From assembly GCA_048268005.1 (NCBI GenBank), contig JBLWWJ010000005.1:248001-312000 (forward strand): a DNA stretch of 64,000 nucleotides, written 5' to 3'. This document shows, in pieces, positions 26,938 through 35,163 of this stretch (within the stretch, counting starts at the first letter, position 1; the number at the start of each line of letters is the position of its first letter). Source of the stretch: Ancylomarina sp048268005 (GTDB lineage: Bacteria > Bacteroidota > Bacteroidia > Bacteroidales > Marinifilaceae). The notes beneath the pieces are model-generated. The model was not told the DNA's origin. It saw only the letters and a program-made list of their open reading frames with translations, and searched no databases. The position numbers were made by a program, and so were the translations under genes.

Positions 26938-27636
26938 CTATTTTTCACCATACTTCAAATGCCTATATTGATAAAGTATTCCCTTATCGTAAGGTGTCCA
27001 TAAACAAGCTTTTAATCCCGCTTTTTTTAGACACTTATTTGTCCATGTATTGCATGTAAAAAACAAATTAAAGGATGGGGTGGCTTCATAAAAACAATCA
27101 TAGGCATGATATTGTAAGCCTTGAATTTGAACCAAAGCCCCATTCTCACTTCTCTGAAAGCTGTTTTCAATAAAATCAACTAATTCCTGAAACTGTTCGC
27201 TACTAACCGAAATCGACCTACATGCGGTACTAGCCTTCAATTCCTTATAATAGTCGACATGAATTGCAGATGAGCTTGTAAGAAACATCGCATTAAAAGT
27301 CGTTTTGATTGATAGGTCAGACCACTTAGGCGTATTTATATAGAATTCTTTATCCCCAAAACCAAAACTGACAAACTTAATTGTATGAATTATATCAGGA
27401 TGGATCCACACATCAGTTGTCCAGTCCTTAATCTCATTCTTTAAAGGCAATACAATATCCAAATGTACACCGTTCGATTTTATGTAGATATCAATTTCAT
27501 TCTTTGAGTCCACATTTCGATTAATAGGAATGAACGAGAATATTATCGAGAAAACAACATAAGTGACCATCAACAAAATAGATGTTGACATCAACCATTT
27601 CAAATAAATGTATACTATTCTGAAAAATCGATCCAT
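26938..27636 (-). CDS. TIGR02117/DUF2459 family membrane-anchored protein
   Basis: About 232 residues with one N-terminal membrane helix (about residues 10-35) and an extracytoplasmic domain. Family marks are SNGVHLDIVLP near the start of the domain, FGFGDKEFYINTP, and FFTCNTWTNKCLKKAG near the end. The Cys-Asn-Thr-Trp context after a conserved His resembles NlpC/P60-like papain folds, but activity is not established for the family. The ATG at 27636 is favoured over a TTG 12 codons earlier. It follows an unknown gene on the same strand. Confidence 0.8.
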   Translation of the reverse strand: MDRFFRIVYIYLKWLMSTSILLMVTYVVFSIIFSFIPINRNVDSKNEIDIYIKSNGVHLDIVLPLKNEIKDWTTDVWIHPDIIHTIKFVSFGFGDKEFYINTPKWSDLSIKTTFNAMFLTSSSAIHVDYYKELKASTACRSISVSSEQFQELVDFIENSFQRSENGALVQIQGLQYHAYDCFYEATPSFNLFFTCNTWTNKCLKKAGLKACLWTPYDKGILYQYRHLKYGEK

Positions 27637-27709
27637 TACTCTATATATCCTAAATCGTTTCCATTTTTTCAATTAAGCATCGGAACATTAGCCATAAGTC
27701 GACTCATAT

Positions 27710-28429
27710 TTAATGACCGCTTCTGATTTTTTCAAAGCGCCATTCGCATAACTGCTTAAAACGATGCATCACATTTAATGTCACCCTATCATGCACGGCT
27801 TCCCACATTCTATTGATTAAATTTCTATTGGACCATTTTTCCTTTCCATAAAAGTTAAATCCTACCATCAAAAATAATTGGCTTTGTTCCCTCTCTTTTT
27901 GATCCGGAATTGAAGATCGCACATACATTGAAAAAACACCAATAGGGTATCCTCCTCTACTCTTGTACAACAAATAGCGAGCATTATCCGTATCAACGGG
28001 ATCTGGAATCCTCTTTATAGTAATGGCATTGAGGCTAAACAAGGGGATAAAACTTCGTCCTAACAGACTCTTTTTAATCCAAGAAGGAAAATTTATCCAA
28101 CCAAATAAATAAATGGACAAGTTTTCGAGACTGTTTTTTCTATTGATAACTTTTGCAATATGATTGGGCCAACAACTTGAATCTCCATCCCATTTGAGTA
28201 ATTCCTCAAAAATATATTTTGCAGGTGCATTTATGCCTATTTTATGAATATTCAATATTTTAAATGAATTTACTTCAACGCCAAGCCGTTGTAAAATTCG
28301 ATATGTATAATCCTCTCTTTCAGATTCGCTATCAAACTGAATTAAAGTAGCTTTATCAGGTTTATTCATTACAAAATACCTGATGTCCGAGAAAATATGC
28401 TTGCTTTTATTGGGAGGTTTCAGTGCCAT
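27710..28429 (-). CDS. hypothetical protein
   Basis: About 239 residues, not recognised. It has no signal peptide or clear membrane helix from this start. A hydrophobic, aromatic-rich stretch (IYLFGWINFPSWIKKSLLGR) lies mid-protein, and the C-terminus is basic. The segment KYIFEELLKWDGDSSCWPNHIA has some flavour of a START/polyketide-cyclase-type lipid-binding fold, but I would not assign it. The ATG at 28429 is used; a TTG 16 codons upstream would also work. It precedes the TIGR02117 gene by about 70 bases and may be co-transcribed with it. Confidence 0.55.
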   Translation of the reverse strand: MALKPPNKSKHIFSDIRYFVMNKPDKATLIQFDSESEREDYTYRILQRLGVEVNSFKILNIHKIGINAPAKYIFEELLKWDGDSSCWPNHIAKVINRKNSLENLSIYLFGWINFPSWIKKSLLGRSFIPLFSLNAITIKRIPDPVDTDNARYLLYKSRGGYPIGVFSMYVRSSIPDQKEREQSQLFLMVGFNFYGKEKWSNRNLINRMWEAVHDRVTLNVMHRFKQLCEWRFEKIRSGH

Positions 28430-28653
28430 TGATCCATTTTCTTCTTTTACCAATTGATAAATAGAGCTTACTTTCAATTAAAGTATCCATCTTAAGTTAC
28501 AAAACTACAACTCGCATTCCCAGTTTTCAATCATATTTTGTGTTAGTCATTCATATTTTCTCCAATCATTTACAAGAATCGCATTTAGTCATCAAAAGAT
28601 AATTTGCAATATGAAATCTTCTTTGTGTCATATCAACTTCTTAGAAAAAAGAA

Positions 28654-28680
28654 TGACCAAATTGATCATCAATTTGGTCA
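28654..28680 (-). terminator. intrinsic terminator after the DUF5320 gene
   Basis: Perfect 12-bp stem TGACCAAATTGA / TCAATTTGGTCA (28654-28665 with 28669-28680) with a 3-nt loop; the minus strand continues with TTCTTTTTT. It sits 19 bases beyond the DUF5320 stop codon. Confidence 0.85.
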
Positions 28681-28698
28681 CCGCTTACTTAAGATTTT

Positions 28699-28908
28699 TC
28701 ACTCACAATCAGACAGCTTGTAAATTTTAAAATTGTATTTCAACCTTTTACCTCTCCCTTTTCCACCTCCTGAATGCCTGCGTTCTCCCAGCCCTTTTCC
28801 GAGCTCACCTATTGTTTTTCTATCGGCATCATTTTTTTCACACTTCCCCAGTTTCCTACCCATTTTAGAACCTAAATATTCAGGACCTTTATTATCTAAA
28901 TGTGGCAT
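28699..28908 (-). CDS. DUF5320 family small protein
   Basis: About 69 residues, Gly- and Lys-rich. The N-terminus MPHLDNKGPEYLGSKMGRKL is the DUF5320 signature (MP..DxxGPxGxGxxTGRxxG). Elsewhere such proteins are often encoded near NifX/NifB-like or Mrp-like genes and are suspected of handling metals or FeS clusters; no activity is known. Two Cys residues remain, one after LGK and one near the C-terminus. It follows the Cys-rich membrane protein gene by 27 bases and ends at a strong terminator, so the two form a two-gene operon. Start is MPHL rather than the in-frame ATG two codons earlier. Confidence 0.78.
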   Translation of the reverse strand: MPHLDNKGPEYLGSKMGRKLGKCEKNDADRKTIGELGKGLGERRHSGGGKGRGKRLKYNFKIYKLSDCE

Positions 28909-28935
28909 GATCATCGAATTTTAATTAATTGTATT

Positions 28936-29205
28936 TCAACTTGCACAATTCATTCCATTTTTTGTATTCCTGGAATTTTTCATCTCTTCGAAAAACCTTT
29001 TGATATCCGGGAAAAGAAGCAGTAAAAAAATAATCACTGACAAGCCTAAAATTAGCTTCCCTAAAATGCAATAAGGACCACAATAAAAACCATCTCCCAA
29101 TCCAAACAAGCAGGTTGAGCAACCAATCAAAACCATCAAGACATAATCAAGAAATAGCAACAATGGAAGAAGAATAAATACCTTAAAAATTACTAAAGCT
29201 TTCAT
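28936..29205 (-). CDS. small Cys-rich two-helix membrane protein
   Basis: An 89-residue protein with two hydrophobic segments (about 5-28 and 48-66) joined by a loop containing four Cys residues (GCSTCLFG and FYCGPYC). The cytoplasmic tail is short and basic-acidic mixed. The Cys pairs could bind a metal or form disulfides at the membrane surface. I do not recognise a named family. It is the first gene of an operon with a DUF5320 protein, behind a promoter with an embedded palindrome, which suggests repression relieved by a metal or redox signal. Confidence 0.7.
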   Translation of the reverse strand: MKALVIFKVFILLPLLLFLDYVLMVLIGCSTCLFGLGDGFYCGPYCILGKLILGLSVIIFLLLLFPDIKRFFEEMKNSRNTKNGMNCAS

Positions 29206-29258
29206 AGTTTATAAATTTAATAACACAGCCAATTATAAACATAGACTCTCATCTAACA

Positions 29259-29290
29259 CAAAGATAATGAACATATGTTCATATTGCAAG
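29259..29290 (-). promoter_or_regulatory. Bacteroidota-type promoter of the Cys-rich membrane protein operon
   Basis: On the minus strand TATCTTTG (29259-29266) is an exact -7 TAnnTTTG match, and TTG (29287-29289) lies 20 bases upstream as the -33 element. The leader would be about 50 nt. Confidence 0.65.
29267..29282. promoter_or_regulatory. 16-bp palindromic operator candidate
   Basis: ATGAACATATGTTCAT is a perfect 16-bp palindrome that fills most of the spacer between the -33 and -7 elements. A dimeric repressor bound here would block RNA polymerase. The shape resembles ArsR/SmtB-type operators, but no such regulator is encoded in the window. Confidence 0.6.
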
Positions 29291-29563
29291 TTTTTTTAAT
29301 ATGCTCTAACAAGATCAATCCACCTTGAAAATCTTACGTTAATCTTATATAATTAAGTCATCTGCCAATCAATATCGACAAATAAAGGATGATGTTTTTA
29401 GCATATTGTTGTAAATTGAATACAGATCAACCAAACTAGAAGGCTAATGATTTTGTTGATGAGATTTAATTCTAAAATGACAATCGGCGAACATATAGCC
29501 TAGAATTGGCTGTAACTTTTGAAAGCTAAGAAACGATTACTTCAGAAATAAAAACAAGTAAAT
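29283..29563. other. rest of the divergent region upstream of the KamA-family operon
   Basis: AT-rich sequence between the palindrome and the radical SAM gene. A box close to the -7 consensus, TAACTTTTG, lies near 29511-29519, about 45 bases before the start codon, but its spacing is one base off. No lysine riboswitch or other recognised leader structure is seen. Confidence 0.4.
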
Positions 29564-31105
29564 ATGGTCACTACATTAAAAAGTATATTAAAGAATCATC
29601 ACTTTACTATTGAAGCATCTTCTATTATTAAAGAAGAAAACCTCTTGCCATTAGGCTTATTAAACCGTTTACATTTCAATTATCCACAACACTCAAGTAT
29701 AATGGAATCGTCAGATTTCATGTTTAAGACAAAAAATCATTACAGTGGATTAAATGGATTTAGAGAAATTATTAATGTGCTCAATAAGCATGATATTGAT
29801 ATCGGATTTATTCAGGAACGGGAGCTTTTCATTCTTATCTATCGTTTTTTGGCAACTAAATTTGTTTTGAACGCCATAAACTGGCAAAATTTTGAAAATG
29901 ATCCTCTTTTTCAACTCGTCTTTCCTCAACCGGGAATGATAAAACCTGATACTGTGAAAGCCTATAATAAGGCCAAAACAAAAGAGAGCAGACAATCTTT
30001 AATTAATGATTATATCCGAAAAAATACGAATCCACACGATGGCAAACAACAATTAAACAAGCCCTGGTTCGAAAATGAAGATGGAGAACTGGTCATTCTG
30101 GAAGGTAGTCAGCATAAATACCCACAGTGTCAACTTATTTTTGATCAAACAACACAGTCTTGTTTTTCCTTCTGTACCTACTGTTTTCGACATGCTCAAG
30201 TAAGAGGTGATGAAGACATGTTTGAGCAGCTTGATATTAAGCCCGTACATGATTATTTAAAAAAGCATAAAGAAGTAACCGATATGTTACTTACCGGTGG
30301 TGATGCTGGTTATATGCCCTATGAACGACTCAGAGATTACACACTGCCTTTAATCGAAGATCCAGAGCTTACTCATATTAAAAGCTTACGAATTGGATCC
30401 AGGGCCCTAAGCTATCAGCCTGAAATGTTTTTAACCACGGATTATAATAAAATTCTGGAGCTATTCAAAAGTTTAACAGACCATGGTGTGCAAGTCGTTT
30501 GGATGTCACACTTTTCGACTCCGAGAGAAGTTTTAAATCCTGTAAGCATTGCTGCAATCCGCAGACTTCGCTTATATGGAGCTGTGGTAAAAAGTCAAAG
30601 TCCAATGATGAACCACATCAGTTTATTTGCCGATGAAAACGGCATAGTCGACATTGAGCGCTCCGCTCAAAACTGGATTGATCTTGGAAATGTGTTTGCC
30701 ATGCTATCAATCGGTTTTCATTCAATCTATTGCGCTCGACCAACCGGCGAGCACCACTACTTCACGGTTCCTCTATCTGAAATAAATAAAGTGTTTAGCC
30801 AAGTTTACCGTTCGTTACCATCAATTAATCGCCCATCCCGATACATTACCATGACATCATCGGCCGGCAAAACATCCATTTTGGGTACAGTCGAGCTTAA
30901 TGGTCAAAAAGCCTTTGCCTTAAAGTTCAACGAATCTAGAAATATGGAATGGATGGACAAGGTCTTCTTAGCTAAATATGATGAAAAGGAGAATACCATT
31001 GAAAAACTCATCCCCTTCGAGGGAGAAAAGCACTTCTACGAGGAGGAGCTGATACAAATAGAAAACAACAAGCAGGAAACTTTATTAAGAAGAATGAAAG
31101 AATAG
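29564..31105 (+). CDS. KamA-family radical SAM enzyme (putative amino acid 2,3-aminomutase)
   Basis: A 513-residue cytoplasmic enzyme. The radical SAM cluster motif is C200-FSF-C204-TY-C207, followed by FRHAQVRGDEDMF, where the aminomutase family normally has FRRR or TRRR. LLTGGDAG matches the glycine-rich SAM-binding strand of KamA proteins. K436, in SSAGK, is at the place expected for the PLP-binding Lys. Family members use SAM and PLP to move an amino group from C2 to C3 of lysine, glutamate or a relative. It is about 50-100 residues longer than lysine 2,3-aminomutase and clearly divergent, so the substrate is unknown. It opens a six-gene operon; the next start is 18 bases away. Confidence 0.8.
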   Translation: MVTTLKSILKNHHFTIEASSIIKEENLLPLGLLNRLHFNYPQHSSIMESSDFMFKTKNHYSGLNGFREIINVLNKHDIDIGFIQERELFILIYRFLATKFVLNAINWQNFENDPLFQLVFPQPGMIKPDTVKAYNKAKTKESRQSLINDYIRKNTNPHDGKQQLNKPWFENEDGELVILEGSQHKYPQCQLIFDQTTQSCFSFCTYCFRHAQVRGDEDMFEQLDIKPVHDYLKKHKEVTDMLLTGGDAGYMPYERLRDYTLPLIEDPELTHIKSLRIGSRALSYQPEMFLTTDYNKILELFKSLTDHGVQVVWMSHFSTPREVLNPVSIAAIRRLRLYGAVVKSQSPMMNHISLFADENGIVDIERSAQNWIDLGNVFAMLSIGFHSIYCARPTGEHHYFTVPLSEINKVFSQVYRSLPSINRPSRYITMTSSAGKTSILGTVELNGQKAFALKFNESRNMEWMDKVFLAKYDEKENTIEKLIPFEGEKHFYEEELIQIENNKQETLLRRMKE

Positions 31106-31123
31106 TGATCATTAACACCATAG

Positions 31124-31843
31124 ATGATGATAAACAAAATTGTAAAATCAACAAGTGAAGCGCTTGCTGATATCTTTGATGGAGCCGTGATCATGATCAG
31201 CGGATTTGGCGAAGCTGGTAGTCCGATTGAGCTCATTCATGCGCTTATAGATCAGGGTGCGAAAGATCTTACGATTGTAAGTAATAATACAGGAAGTGGT
31301 CACGTCGGACTAGCTTCACTTATCGAGCATAAACGAGTTAAAAAGATGATTTGCTCTTTTCCCAGAACAGCAAATTCAACTGTTTTTCCTGATTTATATT
31401 TAAAAGGGGAAATCGAATTGGAACTCGTCCCTCAAGGCACTTTAGCGGAAAGAATAAGAGCTGGAGGTGCAGGTATTCCGGCTTTTTACACACCAACTTC
31501 GGTGGACACCCCATTGGCAGAGGGTAAAGAAATTCGAACATTTGATAACACAAGCTGCGTGATGGAATATGGCATCAAAGCTGACTTTTCTTTGGTAAAA
31601 TGCGAAGCTGCAGATCGGTATGGTAATTTAATTTACAATAAGACCGCTCGTAATTTTGGTCCTATTATGTGCACGGCTGCTGACCATACCATTGTTCAGG
31701 CCAGAAAAATAGTAGAACTGGGCGAGATTGATCCTGAGTGTGTTGTAACACCGGGCATCTTTGTAAAAAGGCTTGTGGAAATAAGCAATCCGGCTGATGA
31801 ATCAAAACTTGTATCCGAAAACAGGAGGTATCCATGGCGCTAA
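31124..31843 (+). CDS. 3-oxoacid CoA-transferase subunit A (PcaI-like)
   Basis: A 239-residue subunit of a two-subunit class I CoA-transferase. Family marks are ISGFGEAGSPIELIHAL (glycine-rich CoA-binding), ELVPQGTLAERIRAGGAGIPAFYTPT, and KTARNFGPIM near the C-terminus. The pattern is close to 3-oxoadipate CoA-transferase subunit A (PcaI), which moves CoA from succinyl-CoA to 3-oxoadipate. The gene overlaps subunit B by 10 bases, indicating translational coupling. The alternative reading as acetate/acetoacetate CoA-transferase cannot be excluded, since the family shares these motifs. Confidence 0.88.
   Translation: MMINKIVKSTSEALADIFDGAVIMISGFGEAGSPIELIHALIDQGAKDLTIVSNNTGSGHVGLASLIEHKRVKKMICSFPRTANSTVFPDLYLKGEIELELVPQGTLAERIRAGGAGIPAFYTPTSVDTPLAEGKEIRTFDNTSCVMEYGIKADFSLVKCEAADRYGNLIYNKTARNFGPIMCTAADHTIVQARKIVELGEIDPECVVTPGIFVKRLVEISNPADESKLVSENRRYPWR
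31823..31828 (+). promoter_or_regulatory. strong Shine-Dalgarno for subunit B inside the subunit A gene
   Basis: AGGAGG, a full match to the anti-SD sequence, lies 5 bases before the ATG of subunit B, within the last codons of subunit A. Such strong sites are rare elsewhere in this window and support the overlapping start. Confidence 0.7.
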
Positions 31844-32493
31844 CAAAAGTTAATATAGGTTGGAACAAGAATGAAATGGCCCAAAAAGTGGCCTTAGACA
31901 TTCCTGACGGTGCTTACGTCAATCTTGGCATAGGCATGCCGGAATTGGTAGCTGACTATGTACCCGAAGGCAGAGAAGTAATTTATCATACCGAGAATGG
32001 TTTACTTGGAATGGGACCTGTACCCGAAGTTGGAAAAGAAGATCCTGAACTCATCAATGCAGGGAAAAAAAATATTACAACAATTAAAGGCGCCTGCTTT
32101 TTTCACCATGCTGATAGTTTCACAATGATTAGAGGTAAGCATATTGACATCTGTGTTTTAGGAACTTTACAGGTTTCCGAAACAGGAGACCTTGCCAACT
32201 GGTCAACAGGAAAGCCTGACGCAGTTCCGGCAGTCGGTGGTGCTATGGATTTAGTTTCTGGCGTAAAAACCATATTGGTCATTACCAAACACTGTACAAA
32301 AGATGGAAAACCAAAAATAGTTAACAACTGCAACTATCCACTTACAGGTAAAGCTGTTGTCGATTGTATTTATACCGATTTGGCAATAATTGATGTCTGT
32401 AATAATGGCCTTTTTGTTAGAGAACTTGCACCAGGTGTAAGTTTCGACTATTTGCAAGAAAAAACAGGAGCAAAACTCAATCAGTACGAATAA
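31834..32493 (+). CDS. 3-oxoacid CoA-transferase subunit B (PcaJ-like)
   Basis: A 219-residue catalytic subunit. The active-site Glu is E54 in HTENGLLGMGP, which forms the glutamyl-CoA thioester. YVNLGIGMPELVADYV and VGGAMDLVSGVKTILV are typical of PcaJ/AtoA-type subunits, and the C-terminus ELAPGVSFDYLQEKTGAKL is shared with PcaJ. With subunit A it would activate a 3-oxo acid for thiolysis by the thiolase encoded two genes later. 35 bases separate it from the aminotransferase gene. Confidence 0.88.
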   Translation: MALTKVNIGWNKNEMAQKVALDIPDGAYVNLGIGMPELVADYVPEGREVIYHTENGLLGMGPVPEVGKEDPELINAGKKNITTIKGACFFHHADSFTMIRGKHIDICVLGTLQVSETGDLANWSTGKPDAVPAVGGAMDLVSGVKTILVITKHCTKDGKPKIVNNCNYPLTGKAVVDCIYTDLAIIDVCNNGLFVRELAPGVSFDYLQEKTGAKLNQYE

Positions 32494-32528
32494 TAAAAAA
32501 CATTTGTCAAACACAATTTGTTACGACC

Positions 32529-33884
32529 ATGGATACTAATCATATCGATTCGAAACATCATAAGCGAACCAGCGAAGAAATTTACAAACAAGCTTGTGAA
32601 CTAATACCTGGTGGAGTCAGCAGAAACACCATTTTTCACCAACCCTACCCTCATTACATCAGTCATGCCAACGGCTGTTATGCCACTGATATTAATGGTA
32701 TTCAACGATTGGATTTTGGAAACAATATGGCTGCCTTAATACATGGTCATGCACATCCCAATATTGTTAATGCGGTTATCGAACAAATCCGAAAAGGAAC
32801 GGCTTACACCATGGCCACCGAAGCTGAGGTTCTTTATGCCCAATTGTTGTGCGACAGGACACCTTCTTTTGAAAAAATCAGATTCGTCAATTCAGGAACA
32901 GAGGCTGTAATGGCCATGATTAAAACCGCACGAGCCTATACAGGCAGACCTAAAATAGCCAAAGCCGAAGGTGCCTATCACGGAACCTACGATTTTGCGG
33001 AAGTCAGTCAAACAGCCAATCCTGCAAACTGGGGTGATACCAATCAGCCCAATTCTGTCCCTGTAGCAAATGGGACACCACAATCTGTTTTGAATGATGT
33101 TATTATTTTTCCATACAATGATGTTGAACGTACATTGGCGATCTTGGATCAAAACGCCAACGAAATAGCCTGTGTCATCATTGATCCTGTCCCACACCGT
33201 GTAGGGCTAATGGAGGGAAAGTCTGATTTTATTGAAGCCATATATAAATGGACTCGAAAAAATGGAGCCCTACTCGCCTTTGACGAAGTCGTAACTTATC
33301 GTGTTAATTATGGCGGTGCTCAGCAAAACTACTCTGTAAAACCCGACCTCACGGCATTGGGGAAAATAATTGGTGGTGGGTTTCCCGTTGGGGCCTTTAC
33401 CGGACGTTCTGATATCATGAAAGTTCTGGATCCAAGAGAAAGTAAGCTCCTTTTTCCACATTCCGGAACATTTTCCGCAAATCCGGTAACCATGACCGCT
33501 GGTCGTATTGCCATGGAGATGTTTGACAAAGAGGCTATTATCAAACTAAATAGCTTAACACAAAAAGCCATTGACCAAATAAAAGAAGCCATAAAGCTTG
33601 CCGATGTTCCTGTTTCCATAAGTGGAACCGGATCGATGTTTCGCTTGCACTTAAAGGCAAGCACTCCGAAAAACTATCGTGAAGCCTATCAAGGCTTTGA
33701 TACACGACTATTAATCACAGAAATGCTGGATTATCTTTTCTTAGATGAAAAAATAATGATGATAAACACCCTGACCTGCATGTTTTCAACCGTGATGACT
33801 CAAAAAGAAATTGATATGATCTCACAAGCTCTCTTGAATATGTTTAAACGATATAAAGAACAATTATATACATTACAGAAATAA
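32529..33884 (+). CDS. class III PLP aminotransferase, glutamate-1-semialdehyde-aminomutase-like
   Basis: A 451-residue fold-type I PLP enzyme. NSGTEAVMAMIKTARA binds the cofactor phosphate, FDEVVTYR holds the PLP-ring Asp, and K279 in TALGKIIGGGFPVGA is the Schiff-base Lys. The sequence is nearer to glutamate-1-semialdehyde aminomutases than to ornithine-type transaminases. Known beta-amino acid transaminases, such as the beta-phenylalanine enzymes, belong to this same branch. In this operon, between a putative 2,3-aminomutase and a 3-oxoacid CoA-transferase, a beta-amino acid to 3-oxo acid transaminase is the most economical role. It is unlikely to serve haem synthesis, since no hem gene is nearby. 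Confidence 0.85.
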   Translation: MDTNHIDSKHHKRTSEEIYKQACELIPGGVSRNTIFHQPYPHYISHANGCYATDINGIQRLDFGNNMAALIHGHAHPNIVNAVIEQIRKGTAYTMATEAEVLYAQLLCDRTPSFEKIRFVNSGTEAVMAMIKTARAYTGRPKIAKAEGAYHGTYDFAEVSQTANPANWGDTNQPNSVPVANGTPQSVLNDVIIFPYNDVERTLAILDQNANEIACVIIDPVPHRVGLMEGKSDFIEAIYKWTRKNGALLAFDEVVTYRVNYGGAQQNYSVKPDLTALGKIIGGGFPVGAFTGRSDIMKVLDPRESKLLFPHSGTFSANPVTMTAGRIAMEMFDKEAIIKLNSLTQKAIDQIKEAIKLADVPVSISGTGSMFRLHLKASTPKNYREAYQGFDTRLLITEMLDYLFLDEKIMMINTLTCMFSTVMTQKEIDMISQALLNMFKRYKEQLYTLQK

Positions 33885-33897
33885 ACAAGAAAACGCT

Positions 33898-35100
33898 ATG
33901 ACAGATGTCTATATTTGCGATGCTGTAAGAACTCCCGTAGGTAAATACGGTGGCTGTCTATCAACTGTGCGTGCTGATGACCTTGCTGCAATCCCACTGA
34001 AGGCTTTAATGGAACGAAATCCGAACATTAACTTGTCGGACATTGATGATGTTCTAATGGGCTGTGCCAATCAAGCAGGAGAAGATAACCGAAATATTGC
34101 CCGCATGGCATTATTACTTGCTGGTTATCCGGAAACTGTACCAGGGGCGACTATCAATCGCTTGTGCGGTTCCGGAATGGATGCCATAGGAACTGCTGCC
34201 AGAGCCATAAAAGCAGAAGAAGCAGAACTGATTATAGCAGGTGGTATTGAAAGCATGTCGCGCGCGCCATTTGTTATGGCTAAAGCTCCAACGGCTTTTT
34301 CCCGATCACAAAAATTTTACGACACAACAATAGGCTGGCGTTTTGTAAATCAGGCCTTGCATAAAAAATATGGAACCGAGTCCATGATAGAAACTGCTGA
34401 AAATATAGCCGTTGATTTTAAAATCAGCAGAGAAGATCAGGATCTGTTCGCACATTGGAGCCAGGAAAAAGCCGATACAGCGCAAAACAAAAGCTATTTT
34501 GCAGATGAAATAATACCCGTTCATATTCCTCAACGGAAAGGTGAAGACATCTGTGTTGATAAGGACGAGCATCCCCGATTAACATCCATTCAAAAATTAG
34601 CCTCTTTAAAAACACTGATTAGTGAAAATGGAAGCATAACCGCTGGAAATGCTTCGGGCGTAAACGACGGTGCTGCAGCTTTAATTATTGCATCAGAAAA
34701 GGCTGTGAAAAAATATGGCTTAAAACCCATGGCGAAGATACTCGGCATGAAAACAGCAGGTGTTCAGCCACGAATTATGGGTATGGGCCCCGTTCCAGCA
34801 ACCCAAAGTCTTTTAAAACACTTGGGCTTAAGGCTTGAACATATAGACATTATCGAACTTAATGAAGCGTTCGCTGCTCAAGCATTAGCTTGTATTCGAG
34901 AATTAGATCTAGATGATAGAGATCATCGTATTAATCCTCTAGGTGGAGCTATTGCATTAGGACATCCACTTGGAATGAGTGGTGCCAGGATTGTGACATC
35001 AGCTCTCTATCAACTGCAGCGGTCTAACTCAAAGAAAGCCCTTTGTACCATGTGCATAGGAGTTGGGCAAGGAATAGCTATGGTTCTTGAAAAAGTTTAG
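33898..35100 (+). CDS. thiolase, beta-ketoadipyl-CoA thiolase-like (PcaF-like)
   Basis: A 400-residue thiolase with all catalytic residues: nucleophile C90 in INRLCGSGMDA, His in GGAIALGHPLGMSGAR, and the second Cys in CTMCIGVGQG. GCANQAGEDNRNIARM, and DTTIGWRFVN further on, are features I associate with beta-ketoadipyl-CoA thiolases (PcaF/PaaJ), which cleave 3-oxoadipyl-CoA to succinyl-CoA and acetyl-CoA. It starts 13 bases after the aminotransferase and completes a plausible route from a 3-oxo acid to central metabolism. A general acetoacetyl-CoA thiolase is the alternative. Confidence 0.9.
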   Translation: MTDVYICDAVRTPVGKYGGCLSTVRADDLAAIPLKALMERNPNINLSDIDDVLMGCANQAGEDNRNIARMALLLAGYPETVPGATINRLCGSGMDAIGTAARAIKAEEAELIIAGGIESMSRAPFVMAKAPTAFSRSQKFYDTTIGWRFVNQALHKKYGTESMIETAENIAVDFKISREDQDLFAHWSQEKADTAQNKSYFADEIIPVHIPQRKGEDICVDKDEHPRLTSIQKLASLKTLISENGSITAGNASGVNDGAAALIIASEKAVKKYGLKPMAKILGMKTAGVQPRIMGMGPVPATQSLLKHLGLRLEHIDIIELNEAFAAQALACIRELDLDDRDHRINPLGGAIALGHPLGMSGARIVTSALYQLQRSNSKKALCTMCIGVGQGIAMVLEKV

Positions 35101-35163
35101 GAAACGAATCATCCTGTCTAACAGACCACAAATCATTGCAAAAACACTCTAAACTAAGCTGCT

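Noticed and set aside
28925..29122. 65-codon minus-strand frame overlapping the Cys-rich membrane protein
   Set aside because: It is a shifted frame inside the better-supported 89-residue gene, which has the promoter and start codon.
29283..29563. Lysine riboswitch before the KamA-family operon
   Set aside because: The gap is AT-rich with no multi-helix junction or conserved lysine-riboswitch core.
32529..33884. Haem-pathway glutamate-1-semialdehyde aminomutase (HemL)
   Set aside because: Operon context is amino acid and CoA metabolism, and no hem gene is near.
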